Assembly: GCF_029168945.1 (NCBI RefSeq)
Contig: NC_083609.1
Location: 21,697,501-21,761,500, forward strand
DNA length: 64,000 bases
Source: Cannabis sativa
Lineage: Eukaryota > Streptophyta > Magnoliopsida > Rosales > Cannabaceae
Direction of reading: 5' to 3'
Shown: one piece after another, positions 1 through 13,052 of the stretch
Layout: the number at the start of each line of letters is the position of its first letter
Numbering within the stretch: the stretch's first letter is position 1
Translations under genes and position numbers: made by a program
The notes under the pieces: generated by a model
The model's database searches: none
Seen by the model: the letters and a program-made list of their open reading frames with translations, nothing else
Told to the model about the DNA's origin: nothing

Positions 1-978
1 CCTAGGCAAAACTACCTTAGTAAAACTGAACCAAGAGGCAAAGCCCACAAAAATGACTCAAAGTCAAAGTCACAAAGGATAAGGTGGTAGAACACCATTA
101 TTGCAACAACAAAAACAAAAAAAACAAAATAAAACAAAACAAAAGAGAACAAACAACAAAACAACAACCCATGATTGAAAAAAGCCATTAACTAGAGCAA
201 CAAACAACACAACAAAGAGAAGAGTCACCTGAGAAAAAAGACGAGAAACTTCAACGAGTCTTACCATCGCCAAGCAACATCAACTATCAAACCAAAGCCA
301 TCCAAACTTCCCTCCCACAAACCAAGGACCCAGAATACCAAAGATAGACCACTGGAGCACTCAAAATAGAGGCCCAACTCTGTCATCAACAGAACCTAAC
401 CACCCTAGGACCCTCATCGCACCATATCAAAGCAATGGCACCCCCAAAACTCACCCTCACACAACCCCGAGCAATGTAAGTGCAAACCCAAGCTCCTCAA
501 CCACCAACCAACATCAATGGAGTATTGACATTACCACCCACACCTACCAAAAATGAATTCTTTCCCAATCCCAACACCCGTAGCCAACCTCCACCAAGAT
601 TAGGTCCTTTTTTTTCGAGAATTTCGAATTAGGATTTCTCAGGAATTGTAACATTAGGCTATACTTATGACTACAACAAATTAATTATCATTTTTGAATT
701 TGCCAATACCATCCAAGATTATAAAATTTATTCCCAATATCACATCAAGTATAAGGCCATCTTTCACCTCAATGTTACAACTTTCTATAAAGTGTTGATT
801 ACAATGCCAATGATTTCAACCTCCTAACATTTATGGACTTTGGTTAAGCAACACTCTCAATGTTTATTTGTCAAAATAATCCGATCCTTTATGCTTCATA
901 TGTTAAAAACAAACCGAAGACAAAAAGATTAGAGTGCAGAGGAGATGATGAGGAAGAAAAACAAAATAGAACTTTACC
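1..978. other. Intergenic sequence with probable repeat relic, no gene seen
   Basis: No supportable coding exon is visible here. Positions 1-600 are relatively GC-rich for the window and end in a T-rich run (about 607-616). On the minus strand this reads as a G/T-rich text with stops in every frame, which is what an old retroposon fragment looks like, but I cannot assign a family. Positions 620-970 are AT-rich spacer containing the 3' flank of the MIA40 gene. Confidence 0.4.
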
Positions 979-3528
979 CTAAAGCTTTGACTTGGGACTT
1001 TGAGGTTCTTTGGCCCATTTGGGTGGGTAAATTTTGTAGTCTTGGACTGGTTCTTCCACTTTCTTGACTTCATCTTCATCTTCCTCTAAAATGCCTTTAG
1101 AAAAGGCATCTGGATGAGATTTGATACAGTTTTGCAGTGCCACAAATGGATGCACACAATCTGAACCCTGCAGAAAAGGAAGTGATTATATAGGAAAAAT
1201 TTTAATGGGCTGCACCAAATTGGCCAACCAGATCATTATTCCCTTAAATTGTCAGCAACATCCAACAAATTAACCACAAACAGCAAATAAAGGGTAGATA
1301 TTTGTAACCAGTCAAAAGAAGCAGGTCGAAAAATCTTATAGTGTATCAATTGGATGCAAGAAACAGAAGGAAAATAAATATTGAAAACATAAACTAACAG
1401 CAAATGTAACAGTAATATTGCCTCTTGACTTCCAGTTTCCCAGGAAGCAAGTTAGTTAATTAAGGAAAACAAAAAGAAAAGGAGGAAATGCTTTTCCTTC
1501 AAAAGAACTGGAACTTAAAGTAGAAGAAGAAGAAGGTGAATTATATTTTAAAATAGATAGTCTCCATACTAGCTCAAGTTTTTTGTTTTGTAAAGAAACT
1601 TGTTAATGCTAGCTCAAGTTAATGCATATATTTTATCCCTGTTAAATTATTGAGGCTAAGTGATTGGGTGGTGAAGTGTGTGTAGTAAGAGATTTCTAAG
1701 TCCCTAAAAAATGTTTAAAAGCATATCAACATAATTAAAGGACAATTAACTAACGTACTCAATGTTTCTCAATTGCTTGCCAGAAAGGGTAGTAATTATA
1801 ATTGTGATCAGTTACCTTTTCTTCAGCAGTACTCTTTAGAAAACAAAGGAAGGCCTCAGAAAATTGATCCCCACATGAACCGGTTCGCAAATCAGCTATG
1901 CAAGGACATTCCAATGCTTTCTGAGCTTTCGCATCAAGAGACTGGAGGGAAAAATGTTAAATTAATCTTAAGAATGTATCCTTTTCCAACAGTAAGACGA
2001 AAGAAAATCTTTTACAAAAATGAGGCTTAATTCTTTTGCATAGACTAACCTCCTCATCACCTTCTTCACCGTATGCAGCAGCTTCTGTTAGAGCAGACAA
2101 TAGAAGTGTTAAATAATCACACCAGTTTCTAATTTAGTTTTCATCCAAATAAAAGAATGCACATATTTGCTTATCTTTTTTATTAAAAACATAAAAAATC
2201 ATCCAGAGCATCCTTTGGACATTTACAGAATATAATAAGCACTTGCCACACATAGACAACTTCCTTCATCCCAGTGAAATCCACGTGTATTTTTGGCTCC
2301 ATTTAAGAGCTTGTTTTCCTAACATCAATGGTTTCAAAGTAAAAACCAAGCATACGTCAACAGCCAAGAACATGTGTTCGCAACATTTTCTGAAAAGTGG
2401 CTAGACTGGTGAATAGAGCCCCATGTCCCAGAGAAATGGAATGTAAAATCTCCTCAAAGATCTTACAATTCAGCTCTATAACATCTTGTTCACAAAAGCC
2501 GTTATTTCCTCAACCATCTAATCCTTTTTGTTCATTAATCCAAGGGAATAAGCGAAAACGCAAATGTGTAGATTTCTATAGCTTTAGACACAAAAGCTTT
2601 GCACTCAGTTCTTATCAAGTTTCAGACAACGGCCAATGAAAGTTCCATACATGAAAAAAATCACACCTATTTATGACATGAACTAAACTGAAGCAACTAA
2701 CATTTTATTTTGGGAGAACAATCTATATTTTAGCAACTAAAATACTTAAATTATTAGGTTTGTAAATTATTATATTTGTAGCAATTGAGTATCCATTTTT
2801 TTTGCCTCCATGTTTTGGTGCATTATGGTGTAGATATCGGCTCCACTATTAAGTTGCCTATGTGGTGTCAAATTTGCTTATAACTAAATATTTTTGCAGC
2901 TTAAATATAATATAGATATTAAGTGCTAAAAAGAAAAATCGGTGTCCATAATTTGGTGTAGTTTAGTGCATTCCCTCGCCAAAAATATAACTTTGAGACT
3001 TTGAGTACTTAATTGTTATAAATATTTTAGCTGCTAAACATGTAATTTAGATACTTAAGTACGACGAGTATAAATATTTGTAAATCATGCTGAATACATA
3101 CTACAAACTTGATATTATAATATTTCAGGCACTTTTGGTTAGTGCAAAATTACAACCACCTGACCCAACTACTCTTAGAGTTACTTAACTACCTACACAG
3201 TCTTCGTAAAATTTCTCGTAGGCATTTTCACAAACAACTGAGCCGCACAATCTTATGAGCAGAGATCAAATAAAAGATGAACTACATTAACTCAAACCAT
3301 TACAATTCTAATCAAAGAATACAATCAGATAAGAACGAAATCAGGTCACTGAATTGTTATTGAATACGAAGGAAAAGAAGAAAGAACTGTACCTGCAAGA
3401 AGAGACTCCATAGACGGAGAAGATGATGATGATGAGGTCGGTTTTGGAGCAGACGACACCGTTTGATCGCGGCCTTGAACCTGAGTAGTCGCCGTTTCTG
3501 AAGCGACGTCGCTTTGAGCTTGACCCAT
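979..3528 (-). CDS. MIA40: MIA40, intermembrane-space import and assembly protein (CHCH oxidoreductase)
   Basis: Four exons on the minus strand, all with GT-AG borders: 3528-3393, 2084-2050, 1941-1816 and 1167-979. They join in frame to 161 aa starting MGQAQSD. The core holds the redox C-P-C motif (residues 69-71) and the twin CX9C motifs C80/C90 and C103/C113 of the CHCH fold. In this family the CPC pair oxidises cysteines of small proteins entering the mitochondrial intermembrane space, in relay with Erv1. The N-terminal 45 residues are polar and Ser/Thr-rich with no membrane anchor, as in plant rather than fungal Mia40. The protein ends in S-K-L, a canonical peroxisomal PTS1; Arabidopsis MIA40 is also reported in both mitochondria and peroxisomes. 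The first exon starts 318 bp from the divergent DUF639 gene. Family identification is firm. Exon borders are inferred from splice sites, reading frame and remembered homologues. Confidence 0.95.
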
Positions 3529-3846
3529 TGCTAGTTCAGATTCAGAGAGAATAGGCAAGAAAGCGATTAAAATATATGGGAATGAAGCTGGCGCGACCGA
3601 GCGAAAGATCAAAAGACAGTTACTGGTCAACAAGTCAACCAAAATCACAAACGGGCTTGATTGGACATGTTAGGCCCAAATTTAATGGGCTTTAAAAAAT
3701 AATGAGCCCAGCCCATACAAATTGCCTTTGCCTTGGCATTGCAGTTAAGTTAAAAAAAGGGAAGAATTTTGGTTTTCGTGCTGTACCGTGTAAGAATATA
3801 ACAGAAAAAGAGAAAGAAGTGACCGAGTGGAGTGAAATCGGAGAAA
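3529..3846. promoter_or_regulatory. Shared (bidirectional) promoter region of MIA40 and the DUF639 gene
   Basis: This 318-bp stretch separates two divergent start codons, so both 5' UTRs and promoters must lie in it. It carries four site II type motifs (TGGGCY or its complement): GGCCCA at 3673-3678, TGGGCT at 3686-3691, and AGCCCA at 3705-3710 and 3710-3715. Clustered site II elements, bound by TCP factors, are common in promoters of nuclear genes for mitochondrial and growth-related proteins, which fits MIA40. No clear TATA box was found, also usual for such promoters. That it drives both genes is inferred from the layout. Confidence 0.7.
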
Positions 3847-6800
3847 ATGGAGGTTGCCAAAGTCGGAGTGTGGGAAGGGCTGATGAAAACCCATCAAAAG
3901 TCGCTTAAAGCTTTATTCAGTCGCAAGAGCAGTAATGGAGACCCGAACGAATCCCAAGAGTTTCGCATTCCTCATTTTTCTCCGCTCGCCAACTCTGTTG
4001 TCTCTCGCTCTTCCAGGTTTATTACCAAAAAAAATGCACTTCTTGTCTTTATATGTTATGGGTGATGCTGAAGATTTGAAATTTACAGTACCAATCATTT
4101 TGCGGGGAGCAACATCGACTTTTGTTAGCATAGCTCACATTATGAACTAGCTATGTAATAATATTGATCGGTGTATAGTTTCAGGGAAGTAAAATGTTTA
4201 GGATCGGATTTTCTAAGAGCTTGATCTCGGGAGATTTTCCCATTAAGAGTAGGTGTAAGGTGGACTGTTTAAGCTAGATATGTTCAGTTTGATTTTTATA
4301 GTAACTTACCTAGATATGTTCAGTTTCATATGTGAGGTTGTGTTTATCGGGTGGACTAGTATACAATAAAATGAACTCTCTCAAATCAACTTGGTTTAAA
4401 AAGATTGAGAATGTACATTTTGGTTTCATGTGTATGTTTGGTAATTTTTGGTGAATCTTGAATTATAATTTGCTATAATATAATTGGAGTGGAATCGAGG
4501 GGAGGAAATTGGGGGATCATGAGAGTTGGGATATAATTTTGGGTGAATCTTGAATTATAATTTGCATTCACTTCATTCACGTGTTTAGTCGATGGCAAGA
4601 TTGATAGCTCTAGCAAGATTTTAAGTTGGTAAATCGATTAGTTTAGTTGGCGTAGATGAGAGAGATTAATTTTGAGATGGAGTGGAATTGTGTTGGCAAA
4701 TTTTCGTGATTTTTCAAGAATAAAAAATGTTCATACTGCATATTAATTAACTGCTTAAACAATGTACTTCTAGTAAGTTTCATGGCTTCTCAAATGTGTT
4801 CTTGTGGTGTTTCAGAATACTTCAAATTCCTACTGAAGAATTACAGCATCATTTTGGAACAGAGCCACCTGAGAATGCTAAAGAACTTCAGACTTATGCA
4901 AGACATTTTTTAGAATTTTGCTCTTACCAAGCTTTACAGATAGTGAGTAAGCGCTCAGATTACTTAAGCGATAAGGAGTTCCGTCGTTTGACTTTTGACA
5001 TGATGCTTGCATGGGAGGATCCTGTAGTTAAGAGTAAACCGGTACAGAAAGTGAGACAGCCAAATATATCTTTTCCTTTTGATTTTGTAACATAATAGTA
5101 GTGTTTTATGTTAATGTTAAATTTAAAAAATTAACAGGACTCTTTAATACATTTCTGATTTTATTTTTCTTCGGATTAAAGATGATGCATTAATTTTTCT
5201 TTGACTGCAGGTGATTGAATCCAGCATTAATCAGGAAGTAGAGGATGAAAGTGGGTGGTCACTTTTCTATTCAAGTTCTACAAACATGGCTGTTCAGGTT
5301 CTGTTCATATACTTTTCCCCCTGTATGCATGTTGTGGCTTGGCAAGTCTACCTTCCAAGAATTATTGATGGCTATATTGCTTCTTTTTGTTTCTCCTTTA
5401 GGTCGATGAGGAGAAAACTGTTGGACCTGAGGCTTTTGCACGGATAGCTCCTGCTTGTGCAGCTGTTGCTGATATAATCACGGTGCACAATCTTTTTGAT
5501 GCACTGGCAGCTTCTACTGGTCATCGACTTCATTTTCTTGTATATGACAAATACATAAGAAACCTTGACAAGTAAGACGTTACATCTTGATTATGTTACT
5601 TTCTAGATTCCAGACTTCTTAAGAAGAATTTATCTTAACTTCTTAAATTTGTTACCATTTTTGCCCTATTATTATTATTAACTCTTTAAGATAAATTCTT
5701 TTGTTGAAGTTCCTGGCATTTAATGGACATATTAAAAAAGACAAGTTGATTAAGTTAATATCTACAATTTGGTCCTTTCATCTCAATATGAAAATACAAT
5801 AAGATGGTGATTCTCTCTGCTCAAGAAAACTGTTTAAATATTCAAGTCAGAAAGTTCATATATTTTTTTTTACTATTATGATACTTTTTCTGTTGTTGTT
5901 AGGCTTCTAGTGCTGGGACTTTAATATACTTCCAAAAACTAACATCCAGAGATCCAATGTAACTCACTTAACTGTAAAAGTTATAACTGGACCTCCTTCG
6001 CCCACCCCAAAACAAAATTTAAAAGGGGATGAAGAGGGCACCATAATTGTTGGAATGTTAGATATTATTAGCTGTACAGTAGAATTACAAGTACATTTAC
6101 CTTGCCCCCAGGCCATTGGTGTAGAGACAAGAGGGGACTCGAGTATGCCTGACTGTGGCGGGCATCTCAAGGTCAATTCCTAGTAGCTGCAGAATTGTGT
6201 GGGGTAACCCCTTGGTCGATAAGTGGCGGTGTGGCCCACATGTCCTCAGTTATTAAAAAATCTTCAATGTCATTGTTGTTTTTCTCTTATTTTATTTTTC
6301 TCTTTGGTGGTGGTGGTGGTGTGGGGGGTAAAATTTCTTGTTTCTTGATTTAGTTAATCATTGTGAGTGAAGGTTATCATACTAAGGTTTTTTTGTAGGA
6401 TTATTAAGGCTGCGAAAAATGCATTGGTCTCTTCTATCGGAAATCTCAAGCTTGCTGAGGGAGAAATTGTCCTTGATGTTGATGGTTCAGTTCCTACACA
6501 ACCAGTTTTGCAACATATCGGTATCTCTGCATGGCCTGGTGAGTGATTTTATTCTTCTATATGACTTTCCATTTTACTCCAATAAATAAAGCAGAAATAG
6601 GGTTCATGATTTCATTTGCAACTAAAATTTGCTTACTAAATAGTTCTTTAGCAAGATAAATACCACTAATACATAATTGAAAGGAAAAAAAACTATACCA
6701 CTATGTCATGAGATGAAATGGACATTACTGCTGGCTTAGCTTTTTAGGTTAGTTACTTCTCTTGCCTAAATAATGATTCTAGAAACCCTCGTGAAAGTGC

Positions 6801-9800
6801 AATGCCACAAAATGTGGAGTTGATGTGGTTTCCTTACGGTGGTGATGTAACCCCAGCCCCCAGCCTAGGGGCATCTATGAATTACAGAGATAATAGGCAA
6901 AATTGTAGAGAAACTTGGGAAGAATGCAATAGAAACAACTTGGGAAAAATTGTATTTAATATTTAATTATATAAAGACAAGAAAACACAAGAACAATGAG
7001 GTGTTTGAGAGACCTCAACTCTCCAAAGGGTTACTGCTCAATTACAAAAAATACTGACCTTCCTCACGTTTTCATCTCATCCCCTTCTATTTTCCTAACT
7101 TACCCAAAACAAAACATAAACCAAACAGAAGCAAAAGCCAAAACAGAAACCAAGCAAGTAAATAAAATCATAAATTTACTAAACTTACATAAATATCCCC
7201 TCCCCCGAATCTACTCACTAATTGGTGGTCTATCTTTCAAGGTTTCATCAGTTTGAACTTGTGTGTTTTGTTTGATGACCTAATGCAAGATAATTTTAAT
7301 TTTGATGTGTCTGCTAAATTTTCATCACAATTTTTTCTTATTCAAGTTATGGTTTTTTGTAGGGCGGCTGACACTGACTAATTATGCTCTGTACTTTGAA
7401 TCACTGGGAGTTGGGTTGTATGATAAAGCTGTTAGATATGATCTCGCAACCGATATGAAGCAGGTCATAAAACCTGAAATGACTGGACCATTGGGTGCAA
7501 GAATTTTTGATAAAGCGGTTATGTACAAATCAACATCTATGTATGTTATCGTCAATGATGCATATTTTGTGACTAGCATATCTTTGTGAATTTGCAACGT
7601 ACTGTCATCTTCTTTTTCTTTTCTTTTCTTTTTATTGTTTATTTATTTATCGCTGTTGTTGAGTTTGTTCTGCATTTTCTTATGCAGAGCAGACCCTGTT
7701 TATTTTGAATTTCCTGAATTCAAAGGGAGTTCTCGCCGGGATTATTGGTTGGATATTGGTCTGGAGATCTTTTATGCACACCGGTTTATCAGGAAAAATA
7801 ACCTGAAAGGAACTCAAAAATCAGAAGCTCTTTCACGGGCTATTCTGGGAATCTTTCGGTATCATGCAATTAGGGAAGCGTTCCGCTTTTCCTCATCACA
7901 ATACAAGACCTTACTTCCTTATAACCTCGCTGAAAGTCTACCAAGGGGAGATTTTATATTGGAAACTCTGTTAAGTAGATTGATCCTTATAAATGCTGAT
8001 ACTACCCATCGTGATGTTTCTGGTGGGAGTTCATCAGCAAAACAGGTGCCAAAAGCATCTCCAGTTTCACTTCTGGCACTTCTGCATCTCGGATTCATAT
8101 TGCAAAAAGAGGTAATGCTTGATGAAAAAGCAATAATAGTTGGGGACATTTGTGTTGGTGAGACCAATCCCTTAGAAACAGCGGTGAAACAGTCAGTGTC
8201 AGACACAAGTAGTGCTGAAGCTGCTCAGGCAACTATAGACCAAGTGAAGGTTGAAGGAATCGATACAAATGTTGCAGTGATGAAGGTTAATCATGAACTT
8301 AACCTGCTCAGTTTTCTTTTCCTATTAAAATAACTTAATACTCCATTTTCACTGGTTTGATTATCCTGCTTTAATGATTGGAGCAAGGTGGGTGATTTTT
8401 TTATCTCTGAATAAGAGATAAAGCTCTTGATATTATTGCTTACCCAATTCCAAAAAAGGATTGAATTTAGTGTAACTCATGGTGTAAACTAGTCTGTATG
8501 TTGTTTGCATATTTTGCTGTTTTGCACCTGGGCCAAATCGTTAGTTGGAAATATATATAATAGGATAATAGGATACGCATAGACTGTAATAGATTTCAGT
8601 GGCTGTCTTTCTGTAAAAATTATTCGCATTGTAGTCTGCTTGTCACTCACCAAATTACTGTGTTTGGCCTCTATTTTTTTTTTCAGGAACTACTGTTTCC
8701 GGTTATTGCAATAGCTAGCCGGCTCCAACTTTTGGCTTCATGGGAAGAGTCTTATAAATCAATAATGTTTATGTTGCTCACCTGCTACTGTATTTTCAGG
8801 TTTGTCATATTTAGCCTCCACACCAGTGTATGTTAACATAAAGACATTGCTTTGGGTTGTTTTGTTTGTGGGTGGTGAACCCAGAATAAACTGCTTATAT
8901 GCCATGGAAACGCTACCATAAAAGCTTTATAATACTCATATTATTATTCTCAAATTAATAAATTGTCTAAATTATTAGATAAAGATAGGATTTGATTCTT
9001 CAAGGTTATAATAACTAGCGCCAGTGCATATTATCCTTGAATGCTGATTAACTTTCCAATTTTTTCTGCTAAATCTTACTTTCATTTTTGGAATCGAAAT
9101 GTGAACATTGCTGCCAATAGCTTAAATGAAGAGAACTAATGTTAGTTGGTTTTCAATTTTGATGTACAGGGGTTGGATTAGATATATATTGCCATTCCTT
9201 TTTCTATTTGTTGCGGTTATCATGCTCTGGCGAAGGCATTTTAACAAAGGGAAGCCCTTAGAACCCTTCAGAGTTACAGCGCCCCCAAATCGAAATACTG
9301 TTGAACAGCTACTGACATTACAAGAAATTATTTCTCAAGTTGAAGCCTTGATTCAAAGTGGGAATATCGTTCTCTTGAAGATTAGAGCTCTCATGTTTGC
9401 CGTACTACCACGGGTACAGAAATTCTTGCAACTAATTAAAATATTAAAATTTTATAAATGAGTAATTAAAATATTAAGATTTTATAAATGATCTTGCATG
9501 CATTTTGAACCAATCAAATTTATTAAAGTAGAACTACAATAATTTTATGTGGTTTAGTTTACTTGTAAATTTGAGTTATAGGTATTTGTTTAATATTACT
9601 CCGTGTAAATTTGAGTAATAAGTATTAGTGATATTACTGATCTAGCCTCAGTAACTATTTTCCTCACAATTTAATTAGACTAGGAAACAACTCGGTTGTT
9701 AGAAATTTTTAAAATTTTTACTGTATATAATATTAATATTATGTACATAATTTTTAAATTCCAATTAATTATTATTTATATGTAGAATAAAAAAATTATA

Positions 9801-10162
9801 AAAATGAAAGAATTAAAGTGAGAATAAATAGAGGTATTTAAAGCTACTTTAGACATTGTTTTATACTTCAGCTATATATATAGCTTCAGATTTAGACTTT
9901 CTAATGTTATATATATTTTGTTTGGGTGCAGGCGACGGACGGAGTGGTTCTATTGCTTGTTTTCTTGGCTGGAGTCTTCGCATTTGTACCTTTCAAATAC
10001 ATCATTATGGTAATTTTCCTTGAGGCTTACACTAGGGAAATGCCTTACAGGAAAGAAAGCAGTGACAAGATATTTAGAAGAGCTAGAGAATGGTGGGTCC
10101 GGATACCAGCTGCTCCTGTTCAGCTTATTAAACCCGAAAGTGACAAGAAAAAGAAGTCGTAG
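3847..10162 (+). CDS. DUF639 family membrane protein (At5g23390-like)
   Basis: Ten exons with GT-AG borders: 3847-4016, 4816-5050, 5211-5297, 5402-5571, 6399-6538, 7363-7540, 7688-8285, 8687-8799, 9170-9413 and 9932-10162. They join without a frame break to 721 aa. I chose the ATG at 3847 (MEVAKVGVWEG); an upstream in-frame GTG at 3832 is not needed. The protein has the layout of the plant-specific DUF639 family: a long soluble part (1 to about 545), two hydrophobic segments near 551-567 and 569-584, a polar stretch, a third near 650-674, and a basic tail ending KKKKS. The biochemical function of the family is not established, and I do not assign one. In Arabidopsis the DUF639 gene At5g23390 sits next to MIA40 (At5g23395), so the linkage supports orthology. 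Introns 4 and 5 are long and hold repeat-like sequence. Confidence 0.92.
5936..6250. repeat. Repeat-like insert in intron 4 of the DUF639 gene
   Basis: Within intron 4 (5572-6398) this segment is markedly more GC-rich than its surroundings and is not open in any useful frame. Its composition and a box-B-like stretch near 6168-6182 suggest a SINE or other short retroposon, but no poly(A) tail or target duplication could be fixed. Tentative. Confidence 0.25.
6835..7262. repeat. Repeat-like insert in intron 5 of the DUF639 gene
   Basis: Intron 5 (6539-7362) contains a C- and A-rich block of about 420 bp that does not look like typical T-rich plant intron sequence. It reads like a piece of a transposon UTR or LTR. 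I found no terminal repeats or target duplication. It does not disturb the splice sites at 6539 and 7362. Confidence 0.25.
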
Positions 10163-10582
10163 TTCTATATGTAATATAACCAAGACTTCAGTTTCAAACT
10201 TCCATCTTCTTCCATTTGTTCTATGTATATAAAAATTTTAGCTTGCAACTGTTTGTTCCTTTTGGCAGGAGATAAAGGTTAATGCAAAATATCATACACT
10301 TAATTTTTTTTTTCATCACTTGGGTATGATAGATATATTAAATTGAACATACGAAATCATAATATGTACACTTCTACGAAACTGTGTATAAAAGAATGCA
10401 TAGTATAATTTGTGATGCAAAGAACACACTTTCATTTACTATTTTACAGCATGATGATCAACTACCAAAAAAGAGGGGAAAAAAGTGTTAAGATCTGTAC
10501 AAAATTAGATGATAAAAACTAATAAGGGCAGGGGCCGCACATGATTTAATGTGAAGAAATGATCTCTACCTTCCGTGAATGA
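10163..10582. other. Convergent intergenic region between the DUF639 and G-patch genes
   Basis: 420 bp between two stop codons facing each other. It must contain both 3' UTRs and polyadenylation sites. It is AT-rich, with AATATA- and TATAAA-like stretches on both strands, but no single signal stands out and no further gene is seen. Confidence 0.6.
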
Positions 10583-12324
10583 TCAAACGTTATCTGGCCA
10601 AAATTCCCTGAAAAAAGCCCTTTCAAATTCCTTCTCTTGTAATTTTCTTTCAAATTCCTGCATCTTCCTCATCTTTTTGGAGAGTGACTTCGACTTTTTT
10701 GAGGGCGGATCCTAAAATGAAAGAAATATTAGACTCATTACCAATGTACAAGCAAATGCATGAACAAAACATACATACAAGGAAAAAAGAGAGACCAGAT
10801 TGCACTGTTTACTTAGAAAAAATAAAGGTTAGCAGATAATTAACTGCCGAACAACGCTATCCCATAGAAATCTCCTTGACATTATGGCATTTTTTTTAAT
10901 CCTAAAACGTTCTCTAATTCAAGTTGCTTCACATCAATTCTGTTAGTAAATTTGGTTCTAGATCCATGTATCTCTTTATTCAAAAAAAAAAAAAAGATCC
11001 ATGAATGTCTATGTGTTAGAAACATTGAGACAAATGCAACTTCCATTTATAACCTGGGTTTGTTATCTATCTTTTCATGGTTGTGATATTTACTTGATAG
11101 TAGAAGATTTCATATAGGAAAATATTCTGCAAGTATAACAGCTAATGAAAACCACCTGATCATTTTCACTGTGAGAGTTAGTAGCGTCCTTAGCATCATG
11201 AGGCTTTAGCACCTTTTTCTTTCCTTTGTCAGCTCCTAATCCGCACTTGTTATTTTTCAAACAGGCTTCGACAGGTTCCAGTCTTCCCTGTTCAAAACAA
11301 TAAAGATATTAGTTAGATTTGATAGTCTGTGCAACCTTGTCCATGAAACAATCAGTCCAACTGCCCCTCTTCATAAGCTCAAGCCCGCCAGCTTAGAGTC
11401 TATGGTACTCTAGGCTGTTTTTATGTGACAAGGCAAATAAATTGAAGTTTATTACGAGGACAATGATTATTTAATGTTTTACCATTTGGAAAATGGCTTG
11501 AATCCATCAATTTTTTTGTTTTTAAGTGGCTATAATTTGTCCATATTTTATTCTCATTAGTAGTTTCAGTCCACTCAAATTACTTCAATATGTAATTTAA
11601 TGACTTATCATGTTGTGAATTTGCTTATGACAGATACAGATTCACTTTCCTATACAATCAATGCAAGTACAACAGTGTTCAAAATATAAAGAGGATGGAG
11701 AGTAGTACAGGGAATGAAGAAGAAGAGAGAAACAGAATAAAAAATTACAATAAATAATCAGCATTTAAAGGACATAGTTCTAATCATATTTCCTTATTAT
11801 AGTAATTTTGTTCCTTTTTGGCAATTACATGTCAGCTTTGGGGATTTTTAGTTCATAGTGTATAAAATGATTTAAACCCAGATAAAATTGAGAAGAAGAA
11901 CAACAGCCTGTTTATGCCAAGATGTTTACACCACAAATAACTAAACAACATTAAAAGAAAAAAACTAATTGTATGAATGCAGGTAAAAAGAAAATCATGA
12001 TAAGATTTCTCCTACAACATCATACAAACAAGAGAGAAGAATTAAGAAATGATATATCGCTCACCTGCTCAGAAATCCCAAGACCAGTTCCTTCTTTCCA
12101 GCCATGTTTCTTTAAAAGCTACAAAATATTAGAACCCATAACTAAGCGAAAGATCAAACCCAAATATGCATTTAGCTGGAAAAAAAAAAAATCAAAATAG
12201 ACAGAAAATTCAACAAGTCAAATTTAACAAAATTTAGTGGGAAAAAAGATACCTTAAAACCAATATTGGAGGGATCAATTGCCCCTGATGAACCACTACT
12301 GTAAGCCTCCGAGTCTTTCATCAT
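10583..12324 (-). CDS. Small D111/G-patch domain protein
   Basis: Four coding exons on the minus strand with GT-AG borders: 12324-12253, 12118-12065, 11287-11156 and 10711-10583, giving 128 aa. Residues 22-61 form a G-patch: IGFKLLKKHGWKEGTGLG near the start, a Q-G turn after it, and a closing CGLG. G-patch proteins bind RNA or act as activating cofactors of DEAH-box helicases in splicing and ribosome assembly, so a nuclear RNA-related role is likely by family, not shown here. The C-terminal 42 residues are basic, then rich in K/E/F/R, and end in FREFWPDNV, a tail I recall from plant G-patch proteins. Two ATGs are adjacent (12324 and 12321); I used the first. The start exon begins a few bases downstream of a 3' splice site, so the 5' UTR contains an intron. 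The gene converges on the DUF639 gene. Confidence 0.88.
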
Positions 12325-12771
12325 GGTACCTCCTAACCAGAATAAGATCATAATTATTTCCAATAAAAAATTGTAAAACAAAAAAAATTAATTTTGCAAA
12401 TTTAATTACGAACACTCCATTAGGTTCTTCTCAAACAGCTTGACTACGTCATTTGGACTAGTTTCAAATCATGCATAAACATAACGTGAAAGAAATCAAT
12501 TAATCCTGAATTTCAAAACAAGAAAAAAAATAATAATTCATAAACTTGGAAGACAATCTATACTTTTCTACAGCCAATGAATTGTGATTTTATAACAAAG
12601 TTTGCGAAAACAAAGACAATCTTTAATATTTATTTGACAAATGAACTCTGCCATAAAAAAAATGCGAAAAGTGAACGTAGATATCAAATTCACTTACAAC
12701 AATTTAGGCTCAGAATTACAGTTCTAAAATTTATAATCAAAGTGTGCGTGTTCGTATACAACATAGCATAC

Positions 12772-12960
12772 CTGATAGGGATGAACCGGAAAGTGCGTAG
12801 GCTGGAGGTTACAATTGTTGCGGCGGAAGAGATAGAATTTAGGGCTTCTGTGTGAATTTGCGAATGAAAAGATTTGCCGGCGGAGGCACTGCCTGGTATT
12901 ATGGTTTACGTGATGATCGAATCGGAATTGGAATCGGAATCGGTAATGAAACTCCATCAA
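12772..12960 (-). other. Non-coding 5' UTR exon of the G-patch gene
   Basis: On the minus strand the sequence upstream of the coding start has a consensus donor (CAG, then GTATG) with exon end at 12772, and acceptors just before the start codon near 12330. This makes a roughly 440-bp 5' UTR intron. The transcription start is placed near 12950 only by composition. Confidence 0.55.
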
Positions 12961-13052
12961 TTTATACATTGGGATATTTAGCTAAATTACCTTAAAAGTT
13001 TTTTTATTACATGTAACTTTCATTTTTAAAAATTTAAAAATTTAACTATACT

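Noticed and set aside
70..273. Minus-strand open frame, 67 aa, hydrophobic F/V/L-rich
   Set aside because: Low-complexity translation of an A/C-rich tract on plus; no splice or homology support.
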